Positions 8,290-17,652 are shown, numbered from the stretch's first letter. The stretch: DNA of 64,000 bases from Betaproteobacteria bacterium (GCA_028292435.1 JAQGMI010000028.1:48110-112109); one strand, 5' to 3'. The notes: generated from the sequence alone by a model not told the origin. Program-made: numbers and translations.

Positions 8290-9762
8290 ATGAACGACTT
8301 CGACGTAATCGTAGTGGGCGGCGGCAACGCGGCATTCGCGGCCGCGATATCGGCCAGGGAACATGGCGCCAAGCGCGTGCTTGTGCTCGAGAAAGCGCCC
8401 AAGGCGCAGCGCGGCGGCAACACCCACTTCAGCGGCGCCATCTTCCGTCACTACTTCAACGATGTGAAAGAGCTTGATCGCTTTGTGCCCGACGCCGAAG
8501 AAAAATATCCGGGATTTCACGCGGGCTGCGAATCGTATCCGAAGGAAGCATTTCGCGCCGACCTAATGCGCGTCACCGGCGGACGCAGCGATCCCGAGCT
8601 GTCGACAATCCTGATCGACGAATCGTACGACACGCTGTGCTGGATCCAGGAAAAAGGCGGCATGGAATTCGAGCTCGCGCATTCGGTGATGGGCGTACGC
8701 GTCAACGGCAAGATCAAATGGCCCAAAGGCGCAATCGTGCGCGTCGTGCATGAGGGTGTCGGCCTGTCGAAGACATGGTTCGAGACGGCCGAGCAGATGG
8801 GCATCGAAACGCGCTACGACACAAGCGCGATGCGGCTCACGCAAGCGGAATCGGCGCGCGTCAACGGCGTCGTTGCGCGCGGCCCCGACGGCATCTCCAA
8901 CCTGAATGCAAAAGCGGTCATTCTCGCGGCAGGCGGTTTCGAAACCAATCCGGCATGGCGCCGGCTGTATCTTGGCGACCCATGGGACCACGCAAAGGTG
9001 CGCGGCTCCAATTTCAACTACGGCGACGGGCTCAAGATGGCGATGGACATCGGCGCGATGCCGTGGGGCCATTGGGGCGGCTGTCATGCGACGCCGATCA
9101 ACGCGCTGGCGCCCGATTACGGCCGTCGCGATCTGACCGACAAGACGAACCGGCTTTCTTATACGTACGGCGTGATGATTAATGTCGAAGGCAAGCGCTG
9201 GGTGGACGAAGGCGCTGATTTCAACTCGTACACATACGCTAAGTATGGCGGCATGATTTTGAAGCAGCCACGCAGCCTGATTTACCAGATTTTCGACAGT
9301 AAAGTTCTCGACATGCTCGAGCCGCGGTATTCGACGAGCGAGCCGTTCAAGTCCGACACGCTCGAAGGCCTGGTGAAGCAATTAGATCTTGATCAGGCGC
9401 AGGCAATAAAAACGTTAAACGAGTACAACGCAGCGGCGGGGCATGGCAAATTCGATCCGATCGCCCTCGACGGTTTGCACACTAAAGGCATCGAGCCCGC
9501 AAAGACCAACTGGGCGCAGAAGCTCGATAAGCCGCCGTATGTGGCTTATCCGGTGACCGGCGGCATTACGTTTACATTTGGCGGCCTGAAGATCACCAAG
9601 GATGCGCAAGTTGTCGGCACCGACTGGAAGCCGATGCCCGGCCTGTATACCTGCGGCGAAATGGTCGGCGGTTTGTTCCATTACAACTATCCGCTCGGCA
9701 CCGGCCTCATGTCGGGTGCCGTGTTTGGTCGCATCGCGGGACGCAGCGCCGCGCGCTCCTAG
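8290..9762 (+). CDS. tcuA: FAD-dependent tricarballylate dehydrogenase-like flavoprotein
   Basis: A 490-residue flavoprotein of the fumarate reductase/succinate dehydrogenase flavoprotein group. The dinucleotide fold is DVIVVGGGNAAFAAA (residues 5-19), followed by RGGNTHFSGA. The C-terminus has the flavin-closing segment GLYTCGEMVGGLFHYNYPLG, typical of TcuA, which oxidises tricarballylate to cis-aconitate. No TcuB electron-transfer partner is seen, so the substrate may differ. The stop overlaps the convergent MFS stop within one CTAG. The MmgE/PrpD gene diverges upstream. Confidence 0.75.
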   Translation: MNDFDVIVVGGGNAAFAAAISAREHGAKRVLVLEKAPKAQRGGNTHFSGAIFRHYFNDVKELDRFVPDAEEKYPGFHAGCESYPKEAFRADLMRVTGGRSDPELSTILIDESYDTLCWIQEKGGMEFELAHSVMGVRVNGKIKWPKGAIVRVVHEGVGLSKTWFETAEQMGIETRYDTSAMRLTQAESARVNGVVARGPDGISNLNAKAVILAAGGFETNPAWRRLYLGDPWDHAKVRGSNFNYGDGLKMAMDIGAMPWGHWGGCHATPINALAPDYGRRDLTDKTNRLSYTYGVMINVEGKRWVDEGADFNSYTYAKYGGMILKQPRSLIYQIFDSKVLDMLEPRYSTSEPFKSDTLEGLVKQLDLDQAQAIKTLNEYNAAAGHGKFDPIALDGLHTKGIEPAKTNWAQKLDKPPYVAYPVTGGITFTFGGLKITKDAQVVGTDWKPMPGLYTCGEMVGGLFHYNYPLGTGLMSGAVFGRIAGRSAARS

Positions 9763-10925
9763 ATTTTGGCGTCGGGTGCCGCCGACGGCTTTGCAGCTGT
9801 CGCGGGTTTGACTGTGCTGCTCATATAGCCGCTCGTTCCCAGAACGCCGGCGATCATGATGAACACCGGCGCCATGCCGAACGCGGAGCCAAGCGCGCCC
9901 GCAATGATCGGCACGACGCTATGCGTGAAGTGATTGAGCGTCATGCGCACACCGGTCACTTCGCCGGTGCGGCCTTCCGGCGAGCGGTTGTAGCTCATGA
10001 GCAGCGTAATCGGCTGGCAGCAGCCGAGCGCGAGACCAATGCCGAACGACAGTGCGCCGATTACCCACGCGTTCCGAGCAAACGGAAAAAGCGTAAAGAC
10101 GACGGCGCCGAAATACATCGAAAACGCCAGCACGTTGCGCGCGGTAAAGCGCGCGTTCAATTGCGGCAGGCTGAAGCGCACGACAAACGTCGCGGCGGCA
10201 AAAGTGCCGAGGATGATGCCGATCGTCGACGGCGAAAGATGAATCGAAGTCGCGTAGAGCGGCAGGTAAAACATGTAGAGATCCCAGCCGGTCACGACCA
10301 TCGCGCCGGTGATCAACACCTTGCGCAGGTCGGGGATCAGCAACAGCGAAAACGCGCTTTGCGTGTGCTCGCGGCCGATCGGCGGCCGTATATCGCCGAG
10401 TTTGCGATAACTTAGGAGGACGGCGACTGCCACGAGCGTTGAAAGGCTGAGATAGAGGTAGGCGTGCGCATGGCCGGAATATTCGATCGCGTAACCGACG
10501 GCGAGCGGGCCGACGAAGCTCGAGATCGAATAGCCGAGCGAGAGCGTGCTGAAGTTTTTAGCGCGGTCTTCCCGCGGTCCCCATGCGCCGGTCAGGTTTT
10601 GCGCGGCGACGTTATAGAACACGAACGCCATGCCGATCACGGCGGCGGACAGGTAGAGCGCCGCGATCGACGGCCATAGATAAGGCAGCATCAGGCCGCA
10701 GCCGCACCAGACCGCGCCGAAAATCATCGGCGGCCTGACGCCATAGCGATCGGTCGTGCGGCCGGCAACGACACCGAGCAGCAGCGGTGTCAGCGAATAC
10801 AGCGCCACCATGATGCCAATCGAAAATGCGCTGACGCCGAGTTTCAGTGCAAAGAGCGCCATCACCACGCGGCTGCCGGTGAGGCAGCCGTGCATAATCA
10901 CATTGAGGAAGACGATCAGGTACAT
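9759..10925 (-). CDS. MFS transporter
   Basis: A 388-residue protein with about twelve hydrophobic segments and the MFS A-type loop GRTTDRYGVRPPMIFG (about 55-70). No weak points or breaks are seen. It converges with the TcuA-like gene and lies 76 bases downstream of no strong promoter that I can see. The substrate is likely a small carboxylate from context, but the sequence alone does not tell. Confidence 0.85.
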   Translation of the reverse strand: MYLIVFLNVIMHGCLTGSRVVMALFALKLGVSAFSIGIMVALYSLTPLLLGVVAGRTTDRYGVRPPMIFGAVWCGCGLMLPYLWPSIAALYLSAAVIGMAFVFYNVAAQNLTGAWGPREDRAKNFSTLSLGYSISSFVGPLAVGYAIEYSGHAHAYLYLSLSTLVAVAVLLSYRKLGDIRPPIGREHTQSAFSLLLIPDLRKVLITGAMVVTGWDLYMFYLPLYATSIHLSPSTIGIILGTFAAATFVVRFSLPQLNARFTARNVLAFSMYFGAVVFTLFPFARNAWVIGALSFGIGLALGCCQPITLLMSYNRSPEGRTGEVTGVRMTLNHFTHSVVPIIAGALGSAFGMAPVFIMIAGVLGTSGYMSSTVKPATAAKPSAAPDAKI

Positions 10926-11001
10926 GAACGGTGATGCGCGCTTGCCGTGTCGACTGCAACCTGTTTTTCACGCGACGCTGTTTTCCGCGGGGCAACGCGC
11001 A

Positions 11002-11976
11002 TCAATCGACTTTCGCGCCGGACGCCTTGATCACTTTGGCGTACTTCGGAATTTCGGATTTGACGAATGCCGCGAACTCTTCGGGTTTGTTGCCGACAGG
11101 CTCGGCGCCGAGGGTTGCGAGCCTTTCGCGCATCTCGCTCGTGTGCAGGATGCGCACGACTTCGGCGTTGAGCTTGATCACAACCTCCGGCGGCGTGCCG
11201 GCAGGCGCGAAAATGCCGAACCAGGTGCTGACATCGAATCCGCGCAGCCCCGATTCGCTGATCGTCGGCAAATCAGGAACGAGCGGCGAGCGCTTGAGCG
11301 TCGTCACGGCGACGGCGCGCACGCGCGAGGCCTTGATGTTCGGCAGCGCGGAGGCGAGGTTGTCGAACATCAGCGAGACCTGGCCCGCAATCAGATCGAT
11401 GACCGCCGGCGCCGCTCCTTTGTAGGGGATGTGCGTCATTTGCACGCCGGCCATGCTGTTGAACAATTCCCCCGCGAGATGTCCGGCGCTGCCGGTGCTG
11501 CCCGACGCGAAATTAAGCTGGCCCGGTTTCGACTTCGCGAGCGCGATTAAATCTTTCACTGTTTTAACCGGCACTGATGGATGAACGACGAGCACGTTCG
11601 GCACTGAGGTAATCAAGGTGATCGGCGCAAAGTCCTTGATGGGGTCGTACGCAATCTTGCTGTAAAGCGTCGGGTTGATCGCATGCGTGCTGACGGCGCC
11701 CATTAAAATGGTGTAACCGTCGGCCGGTGATCTGGCGACTACCTCTGCACCGATATTGCCGCCGGCCCCGGGCCGGTTGTCGATAATAACGGGCTGGCTC
11801 CATGCTTTATTGAGGTCCTGGCCGATGGCGCGCGCGACGATGTCGAGCGGACCGCCGGCGGGGAACGGCACGACATAGCGAATCGCTTTAGCCGGGTAAC
11901 TCGCCTGCGCGCCGGCGTGGCTTGCGGCAAAAATGAAAAGCGCCGCGATTGCGGCGCTTGCGTTGCGATTCGACAT
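11002..11976 (-). CDS. TctC/Bug family substrate-binding protein
   Basis: A 324-residue periplasmic receptor with signal peptide ending SHAGAQA and Bug landmarks VPFPAGGPLDIVAR, IIDNRPGAGGNIG, PADGYTI and HIPYKGAAPAVIDLIAG. The start at 11976 gives a normal signal peptide and lies 4 bases after the aldolase stop. A start at 12003 would add nine residues and overlap the upstream gene; neither has a clear Shine-Dalgarno site, so coupling to the class II aldolase is likely. Lone Bug receptor without TctAB. Confidence 0.92.
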   Translation of the reverse strand: MSNRNASAAIAALFIFAASHAGAQASYPAKAIRYVVPFPAGGPLDIVARAIGQDLNKAWSQPVIIDNRPGAGGNIGAEVVARSPADGYTILMGAVSTHAINPTLYSKIAYDPIKDFAPITLITSVPNVLVVHPSVPVKTVKDLIALAKSKPGQLNFASGSTGSAGHLAGELFNSMAGVQMTHIPYKGAAPAVIDLIAGQVSLMFDNLASALPNIKASRVRAVAVTTLKRSPLVPDLPTISESGLRGFDVSTWFGIFAPAGTPPEVVIKLNAEVVRILHTSEMRERLATLGAEPVGNKPEEFAAFVKSEIPKYAKVIKASGAKVD

Positions 11977-11980
11977 CGCG

Positions 11981-12802
11981 TTAAACCGCGTAACCCGGAT
12001 CATCGCGATCGAGTTTGCGTTTGAGCGCCGCCCACACGAGCTTGCCGCCTTCAGCCTGGCCGCCCTTGGAATAAATTTCCAGACCCTGGCCGATGGCGTG
12101 GTTGACGACTTCCTGCGGCAGAGCGTTGAGCTCCGCGCCGCCGGTCATCGCGTGGATCTGGAACTTGCAGGCACGCTCGAGCCGGTACATGCGGTGGAAC
12201 ATCTCGCCAATGGATGCGCCGACTGTCAGCGTGCCGTGATTGCGCAGGATCAGCATGCCGCCGTCGCCGAGCGACTTGACGATACGCTCGCGCTCGCCGA
12301 GATTGAACGCGACGCCTTCATAGTCGTGATAGCGCACCAGACCGAGCGCAGTCAGCGCCATCTGGGTGACGGGCAGCAGCCCTTGCTTCTGCGTCGACAC
12401 GCCGACGCCATAGGCCGTGTGCAGATGCATGACCGCTTCGGCATGGTTGCCCATGTGAACGGCGCTGTGAATCGTGAAGCCCGCCTTGTTTACGTTATAG
12501 GGCGATTCCGACAGCTTGTTGCCGTCGACATCGACCTTGATCAGCGATGAAGCGGTGATTTCCTCGAACAAAAGCCCGTACGGGTTCAGCAGAAACTGAT
12601 CATGCGTGTTCGGTGCGCGGCATGAAATGTGGGTTCCGAGCAGATCCGTCCAGCCCATCAACGCGGTCAGGCGGTAAGCGGCGGCGAGTTCTACGCGGGC
12701 TTGCCATTCCGCCGAATCCATGCGGCTACGGACGGCTTTGAGTTTCGGCTTGGCGCTTGGACGCAGTCGCGTCACATTGGACTTTTTCGGAACGGATTTC
12801 AT
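11981..12802 (-). CDS. Class II aldolase/adducin family protein
   Basis: A 273-residue protein of the L-fuculose-1-phosphate aldolase/adducin fold. Metal ligands are visible as H126-L-H128 (in MHLHTAYG) and H189 (in RNHGTL). The place of the catalytic Glu of true aldolases (SEWRFH in FucA) is here NKAGFTIH with no acid, as in adducin-like members. It may therefore be a decarboxylase, lyase or epimerase-like enzyme rather than an aldolase. The first 28 residues are a Lys/Arg-rich extension. AAGGT precedes the start. It is followed by a Bug receptor in the same operon. Confidence 0.85.
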   Translation of the reverse strand: MKSVPKKSNVTRLRPSAKPKLKAVRSRMDSAEWQARVELAAAYRLTALMGWTDLLGTHISCRAPNTHDQFLLNPYGLLFEEITASSLIKVDVDGNKLSESPYNVNKAGFTIHSAVHMGNHAEAVMHLHTAYGVGVSTQKQGLLPVTQMALTALGLVRYHDYEGVAFNLGERERIVKSLGDGGMLILRNHGTLTVGASIGEMFHRMYRLERACKFQIHAMTGGAELNALPQEVVNHAIGQGLEIYSKGGQAEGGKLVWAALKRKLDRDDPGYAV

Positions 12803-13078
12803 GCGGCAACCTTATTGAACGAGTTAGCGAACGAAGTGGAACTGGCATTGTAGCGAACTACGCGCCGCCTGTAAGCAGACGCAGGATTGCGTTTGTTATA
12901 CTGCCGGGCTTTCCCTCCGCCGAATTACGTCCGCCCTGTCATATCGTGCCGCGCTCAACATCGAAGACCTGCACAGCATCGCGTCACTCAGGAATTCCCG
13001 GCGGACGGCGTCGAGAATGGTTTAATTCACCGCTGTTGATTCGAAGTTCGAACGGTCTGTTACAACCGGAAGCAATTT

Positions 13079-13528
13079 ATGAAGACATATTTCATCGCAC
13101 TGTTTTGTGCAATCGGTTTCTACTGGAACAGCGTAGCGGCTGCAGACGTTACCGTAAGCGACGCGTGGGTCAGGGCGACTGCGCCGGGCCAGACGGTCGG
13201 CGGCGCGTACTTTAAAATTCAGAGCGCGCAGACCGCTTATCTGGTCGGTGCAAGTTCGACGGCCGCCAAGGTGGTGGAAGTGCATCAGATGTCGCTTGAA
13301 AACAACGTGATGAAAATGCGGCCGCTGCCGCGGCTCGAGCTGCCGGCCGGTTCGGCGGTTGAATTGAAGCCCGGCGGCTATCACCTGATGATGATGGGGA
13401 TCACCCGTCCGCTCGTGAAAGGCGACAAGGTAGACCTGAAGCTCATCGTAGAAGACAAAACCGGCCGCCGCCAGACGGTCGACGTCAAAGCCGAAGTCGG
13501 CGACATAGGTGCGACGAAGATGCGTTAG
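13079..13528 (+). CDS. Periplasmic copper chaperone PCu(A)C
   Basis: A 149-residue exported protein with signal peptide 1-22. It carries the Cu(I) motif H-(M)-x10-M-x21-H-x-M as H69-Q-M71, M78/M80 and H102-L-M104. PCu(A)C proteins deliver copper to the CuA or CuB site of cytochrome oxidase in the periplasm. The usual ScoI partner is not adjacent. The gene is single, 83 bases before the PrpF-like gene on the same strand. Confidence 0.92.
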   Translation: MKTYFIALFCAIGFYWNSVAAADVTVSDAWVRATAPGQTVGGAYFKIQSAQTAYLVGASSTAAKVVEVHQMSLENNVMKMRPLPRLELPAGSAVELKPGGYHLMMMGITRPLVKGDKVDLKLIVEDKTGRRQTVDVKAEVGDIGATKMR

Positions 13529-13611
13529 GCGCCGCTTTCTCGGCCCGGGCATGCGGTATTAGAATCGAACATCAGACGGATGGAAAAGCGGACGAACGGA
13601 AAGGATTGCAT

Positions 13612-14808
13612 ATGAAACAACTCAAAATTCCGGCGGTATTCATGCGCGGCGGCACGAGCAACGCGATCGTTTTGCACGAACGCGATCTCCCCCGCGACCG
13701 GGCGGAGTGGGACGAGATTTTTCTGGCGGCAATCGGCAGCCCCGATCCTTATGGCCGTCAGCTCGACGGCATGGGCGGCGGCATTTCCTCGCTGTCGAAA
13801 GTCTGCGTGGTCGGTCCGCCGACGCGGCCCGATGCGGACATCGACTACACGTTCGCGCAAGTCCAGGTTAAGGAAGCGAAAGTCGATTACAGCGGCAACT
13901 GCGGCAACATGTCGTCGGCGATGGGACCGTTCGCGGTCGATGAAGGCCTGATCAAGGCGGCTGGCCGCGAAGCGCTCGTTCGCGTGCACAACACCAATAC
14001 GAAAAAAATCATTCACGCGCGCTTCGCGCTCGACGAAGGCGTCTCTGCCGTCGATGGCGATCTTGCGATACCTGGTGTGTCGGGTACCGGTTCACCGGTC
14101 AAGCTCGAATTTCGCGAACCCGGCGGTGCGACGACCGGGAAACTGCTGCCGACCGGCAACGTGATCGATACGCTTGACGTGCCCGGCGTCGGCAAGATTC
14201 GCGCGTCGCTCGTCGATGCGGCAAACGCCTGCTGTTTCCTCAATGCATCCGATTTGGGTCTGACGGGCATCGAGATGCCGGAAGCGTTAGATGCGTCGAC
14301 GGAACTGCTGGCGAAGCTTGGCAAGATTCGCATTGCGGCTTCGATCGCGATGGGCATTGGCAAAGATGCGGCGGATGCCGAGAAGAAACGTGTCGTGCCA
14401 TTCGTCGGTTTCGTGTCGGGTCCGCAGGATGCACCGTCGTTGTCCGGCGAGACGATTCACGGTGACAGCGTCGATCTCACCGGCCGCATGCTGTCGAACG
14501 GTCAGCCGCATCGCGCGCTGCCGCTGACGGTGTCGTTGTGCATGGCGGTCGCTGCGCGTATCGAGGGCAGCCTCGTGCATGCGGTCACCCGCAAAACGGC
14601 AGACGCCGAAGCGCCGATTCGCATTGCGATGCCGTCGGGCATTCTGGTAGTTGGCGCGTCGGTCGCGAAAGTGAATGGCGCGTGGCATGCGGAGCAGGGC
14701 GCATTTTTCCGCACCCAGCGCCGCATGTTCGACGGGTATGTCTACGTGCGCGCTTCGCGCGTACCGGGCCTCGTGGCAGCGCGCGGCGGCAAGCTTAAAG
14801 CAGCCTGA
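13612..14808 (+). CDS. PrpF-domain protein (2-methylaconitate isomerase-like)
   Basis: A 398-residue protein. The ATG at 13612 is preferred over a TTG two codons earlier because AAAGGA lies seven bases before it. It has the PrpF pattern: MRGGTSNAIVLHERDLP near the N-terminus, DSYSGNCGN-type segment (VDYSGNCGNMSSA) and a second half with GIGKDAADAEK. The fold is diaminopimelate-epimerase-like, and PrpF isomerises 2-methylaconitate or related aconitates. No prpBCD operon is here, so it may act on an aconitate-like catabolite; this fits the TcuA-like and MmgE/PrpD neighbours. Confidence 0.87.
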   Translation: MKQLKIPAVFMRGGTSNAIVLHERDLPRDRAEWDEIFLAAIGSPDPYGRQLDGMGGGISSLSKVCVVGPPTRPDADIDYTFAQVQVKEAKVDYSGNCGNMSSAMGPFAVDEGLIKAAGREALVRVHNTNTKKIIHARFALDEGVSAVDGDLAIPGVSGTGSPVKLEFREPGGATTGKLLPTGNVIDTLDVPGVGKIRASLVDAANACCFLNASDLGLTGIEMPEALDASTELLAKLGKIRIAASIAMGIGKDAADAEKKRVVPFVGFVSGPQDAPSLSGETIHGDSVDLTGRMLSNGQPHRALPLTVSLCMAVAARIEGSLVHAVTRKTADAEAPIRIAMPSGILVVGASVAKVNGAWHAEQGAFFRTQRRMFDGYVYVRASRVPGLVAARGGKLKAA

Positions 14809-14830
14809 AAGCAGCTGCCCGCAGCCGCGA

Positions 14831-16099
14831 CTAGCGTTGCGCCACGCGCGCGTTTTTCGGAATCACTTCGATGATGCGATTGGTGGCAGTCTGGTGAATG
14901 AGCAGCGTGCCTTGCCGTGTCTTGCGCGCGTTGCGCAGGATGCCGGCGTAAACGTTGCCGGACTTGATCGCCCAGCTCTGAAATTTTTCCGTCGCGATGT
15001 CGAAACGCACCAGTGGATCGGGTCGCATCCCTGATTCGTTGTACCACACGCCGCCATCGAGCACGATGATGCCATATGGATGCGAGCGTGGTCCCGAAGG
15101 CGATTCGTATTCGGTGATGTCGCCTGTTTTCGGATTGAAGCGGCCGAGCCGGCCTCCACCCGAATTCACGTACCAGATGATGCCGTCAGGCGCGACATCG
15201 AAGCGGCGCACCGTCGTGGCGCCCGCCGGCAGTTTGACCTCGGTGATGTCGAGCGTGTCGGGATTGACCTTGAGCAGGCAGGGGCGCGCGTTGCACGAGA
15301 CCCACAGCGTGCCTTCGTTATCGAACTTGATGTCGTACGGTTGCGAGCGCTCCGCGGCGACCTTGACCAGCTTGATGTCGCCGCTGTCCGGATTGAGGCG
15401 GCCGATCATGTTGGCCCACTGGAACGTGAAATACACGATTCCCTTTTTGTCGAAAGTGATCGTGTGCACGTCGACGGCTTCCGGGTCGGGCATTTTATAG
15501 ACGGTCGTCTTGCCGGTCGCGGGGTCGAGCCAGCCGATGGAGCCATTCTTGTTGCCGGAGAACCACGGCCGGCCCTTCGGATCGAGATTGACCGTGTGCG
15601 GCATCGAGTTCGGTGGCAGGTCGTATTCCTTCGCCTCGCCGGTCTTGGGATCGAGCCGCCCGATCAGATTGCCAAACTGTCCCGCGTACCAAATCGTGCC
15701 GTCGGCTGCCTGGACTGGATCGCGCGTGCGCTGGCCCAGGCGCGGCATGACCCATTCCTTGAACGCCACTTCCATCTTTCCCGGCACCAGTTTCGGCGTG
15801 CGCCGCGTGTTCGGCGGGAACTTCGCGGCGAGGTAGTCGAGGATCTCGTCTTGCGCGGCTTTATTATTCGAGAGGTCGATCATGTAGCCGGTGAGTTCCT
15901 TCCAGTGCTCGCGCGTGTAACCCGAACTGTTGGTGATCAGGTTCGTTGCGTGGCACGCTGAGCAGATTCCCTCAACCAGTGGCTTGCCTTTGCCGTCGGG
16001 CAGCGGCGGCGGTCCCTTGGCGGCGGGTGCCTGCGCCTGCACTTCAATCGCAGCGAGCGTTACGGCGATGACGAGAATTGCGCGAGCTATGGCAATCAT
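14831..16099 (-). CDS. Cytochrome c domain fused to Vgb-like beta-propeller
   Basis: A 422-residue exported protein. The start at 16099 gives a signal peptide cut near VQAQA. Residues 40-110 form a small cytochrome c domain with haem motif C46-S-A-C49-H50. From about 130 on there are repeated blades of the type G-x-I/L-W-Y/F-x-x-x-x-x-N/G-x-I-G-R-L-x-P-x-T-G, as in virginiamycin B lyase/streptogramin lyase propellers. Such fusions are periplasmic and probably redox-active; lyase activity on antibiotics is not implied. It is transcribed toward the PrpF gene end (convergent). Confidence 0.85.
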   Translation of the reverse strand: MIAIARAILVIAVTLAAIEVQAQAPAAKGPPPLPDGKGKPLVEGICSACHATNLITNSSGYTREHWKELTGYMIDLSNNKAAQDEILDYLAAKFPPNTRRTPKLVPGKMEVAFKEWVMPRLGQRTRDPVQAADGTIWYAGQFGNLIGRLDPKTGEAKEYDLPPNSMPHTVNLDPKGRPWFSGNKNGSIGWLDPATGKTTVYKMPDPEAVDVHTITFDKKGIVYFTFQWANMIGRLNPDSGDIKLVKVAAERSQPYDIKFDNEGTLWVSCNARPCLLKVNPDTLDITEVKLPAGATTVRRFDVAPDGIIWYVNSGGGRLGRFNPKTGDITEYESPSGPRSHPYGIIVLDGGVWYNESGMRPDPLVRFDIATEKFQSWAIKSGNVYAGILRNARKTRQGTLLIHQTATNRIIEVIPKNARVAQR

Positions 16100-16230
16100 G
16101 GCGTTACCTGCAGTCGGTTCGACCGCAGGAGTATCACATGCTTCGACGGGAAAATAAATCGAACCGGCGCTCAACGCCGGATTCGACGCGGAGCCGGAAA
16201 ACCAAGCCCTCGGCAAAGATCAGACGGTGA

Positions 16231-16995
16231 TCACTGGTTCCGTAAAAAGGCGAGAATCGCAGAATTGAACGCCACCGGATTTTCCCAATATGAAGAATGT
16301 CCGGTCTCGGGGACAATCGAGACGGTCGCGTGGGGCATCCGCTGCGCGAACATGCGCAGCACCGATGGCGGCGTGTAAAGATCGGCGTCGCCGGTCAACA
16401 GCAGCGTCGGCATTTTGAGGGTCTCGATTGCTGCCCACGTCACTTCCACGTTTCCGCCGTTTTCGGTCCGCGCGCCGGTGCTGCGCTGGCCTTGCCTGGA
16501 AAGTTCGAGCCAGCGTGCGGCGCCCTCGGCGTTCGCGGCGCGGTACGAAGGTCCCAGTTCACGGAAGTCGAGCGGCAGGTCGTTGAACTTTGGCTGCGGC
16601 CGGATCCGGTTGCTCATGTCGAGATACTCGCGGTCAAGCACGAAGCCGATACTGTTGGCGATGACGAGGCTGGTGACTTTGGTCGGATGCGCGAGCGCGA
16701 ATTGAAGGGCGGCACCGCCGCCTGCGGCAGTCCCGAGCACATGGCACTGTGCGATGTCGAGCTTTGTCAGCAGGTCGTCGAGCAACGCGCTCGAATTACT
16801 GCCGCGCGCGGTTGCCCGATGATCGAGCGCGATAAAACGAAATCCCGCATCGATAAGCGCCGGGACTTGGTACTCCCACAACGCGCTGTTGCCCGACGCA
16901 GCGTGAAGAAAAACAACGGGCTGAGCGCTGCCGCCGGAATCGCGATAGAAAACGCGGCCCGCCGGAAGGTCGGCGGTTAGATCGGTGACCGGCAC
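16231..16995 (-). CDS. Alpha/beta hydrolase-fold protein lacking the usual nucleophile Ser
   Basis: A 254-residue alpha/beta hydrolase. The oxyanion region is VVFLHAASG (27-35), the acid is in LLTGDADLYTP and the His in PETGHSSYWENP. The nucleophile elbow reads G88-T-A-A-G92, so Ala stands where Ser is expected. I recall GTAAGG elbows in some relatives, so it may be a subfamily trait rather than a loss. It could be a cofactor-free lyase or a non-catalytic member. GTG start, 3 bases after the CMD gene, so the two are coupled. Confidence 0.82.
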   Translation of the reverse strand: MPVTDLTADLPAGRVFYRDSGGSAQPVVFLHAASGNSALWEYQVPALIDAGFRFIALDHRATARGSNSSALLDDLLTKLDIAQCHVLGTAAGGGAALQFALAHPTKVTSLVIANSIGFVLDREYLDMSNRIRPQPKFNDLPLDFRELGPSYRAANAEGAARWLELSRQGQRSTGARTENGGNVEVTWAAIETLKMPTLLLTGDADLYTPPSVLRMFAQRMPHATVSIVPETGHSSYWENPVAFNSAILAFLRNQ

Positions 16996-16998
16996 TAA

Positions 16999-17652
16999 TC
17001 AGGCAGCGTTCGTCTTGGGCGCGGGTTTTTTGTTCGCCCAATAATCCGGCGATGCTTTCGACTTGGCGAGCGCTTCGGCCGTTTCGAAACCGGGCGCCAT
17101 CGATGCACCGGTGCCCGGCATCACCTGATGGTGCTCGATATTGAGGAGGCGCAGCCAGCTTTGCTGGCCGAGCGTAAGCCCGATCGCGCAGCCAAGCTCG
17201 ACGAGTTCGGCTTCGTTGAAGTGTTTGTACAGGCGTTCCCAGAAAACGTCGTCGGTATCGAGCCGCCAGGTAATTGCTTCGGCGTAAGCAAGCGCGGCTT
17301 TCTGGCGCTCATCGTACTTGACCGATTTTTCGAAATTGATGAGATCGTCATAATGCGTTTCCTTCAAGCCTTCGCCTGCACCCTTGACCGAGCGCTGGTT
17401 GCCGCAGAACTCGCAAATCACCGAGCGCGACACGTAGACGCGGCATAACTCTTTGACCGCGTGATCGAGTATGCCGTTGCGGAAAACATCGTTCCACGAG
17501 TTCGCGAAAAACCAGAAGCAGGCCGGCACATGCGCGCGTACGGCAGAGCTTTCGGGCCGCGGTGTGCCCTCGCGCGCGCAGCGTTCCATCTCTGCGCGCT
17601 GGGCGTCGTCCATTTTGTCGAGTGGAATGTAGCTGATGCGTTGTTTGGCCAT
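16999..17652 (-). CDS. Carboxymuconolactone decarboxylase (AhpD-like) family protein
   Basis: A 217-residue helical protein with the CMD/AhpD redox pair C80-E-F-C83 in the segment SRSVICEFCGNQRS. A canonical AhpD His after the second Cys is not obvious. The start is well supported by GAGGAGGCATC-ATG. It precedes the alpha/beta hydrolase by 3 bases. Pairs of CMD and alpha/beta hydrolase proteins recall the fused PcaL/PcaC-PcaD arrangement of the beta-ketoadipate pathway, but both proteins here are divergent and the substrate is unknown. Confidence 0.85.
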   Translation of the reverse strand: MAKQRISYIPLDKMDDAQRAEMERCAREGTPRPESSAVRAHVPACFWFFANSWNDVFRNGILDHAVKELCRVYVSRSVICEFCGNQRSVKGAGEGLKETHYDDLINFEKSVKYDERQKAALAYAEAITWRLDTDDVFWERLYKHFNEAELVELGCAIGLTLGQQSWLRLLNIEHHQVMPGTGASMAPGFETAEALAKSKASPDYWANKKPAPKTNAA

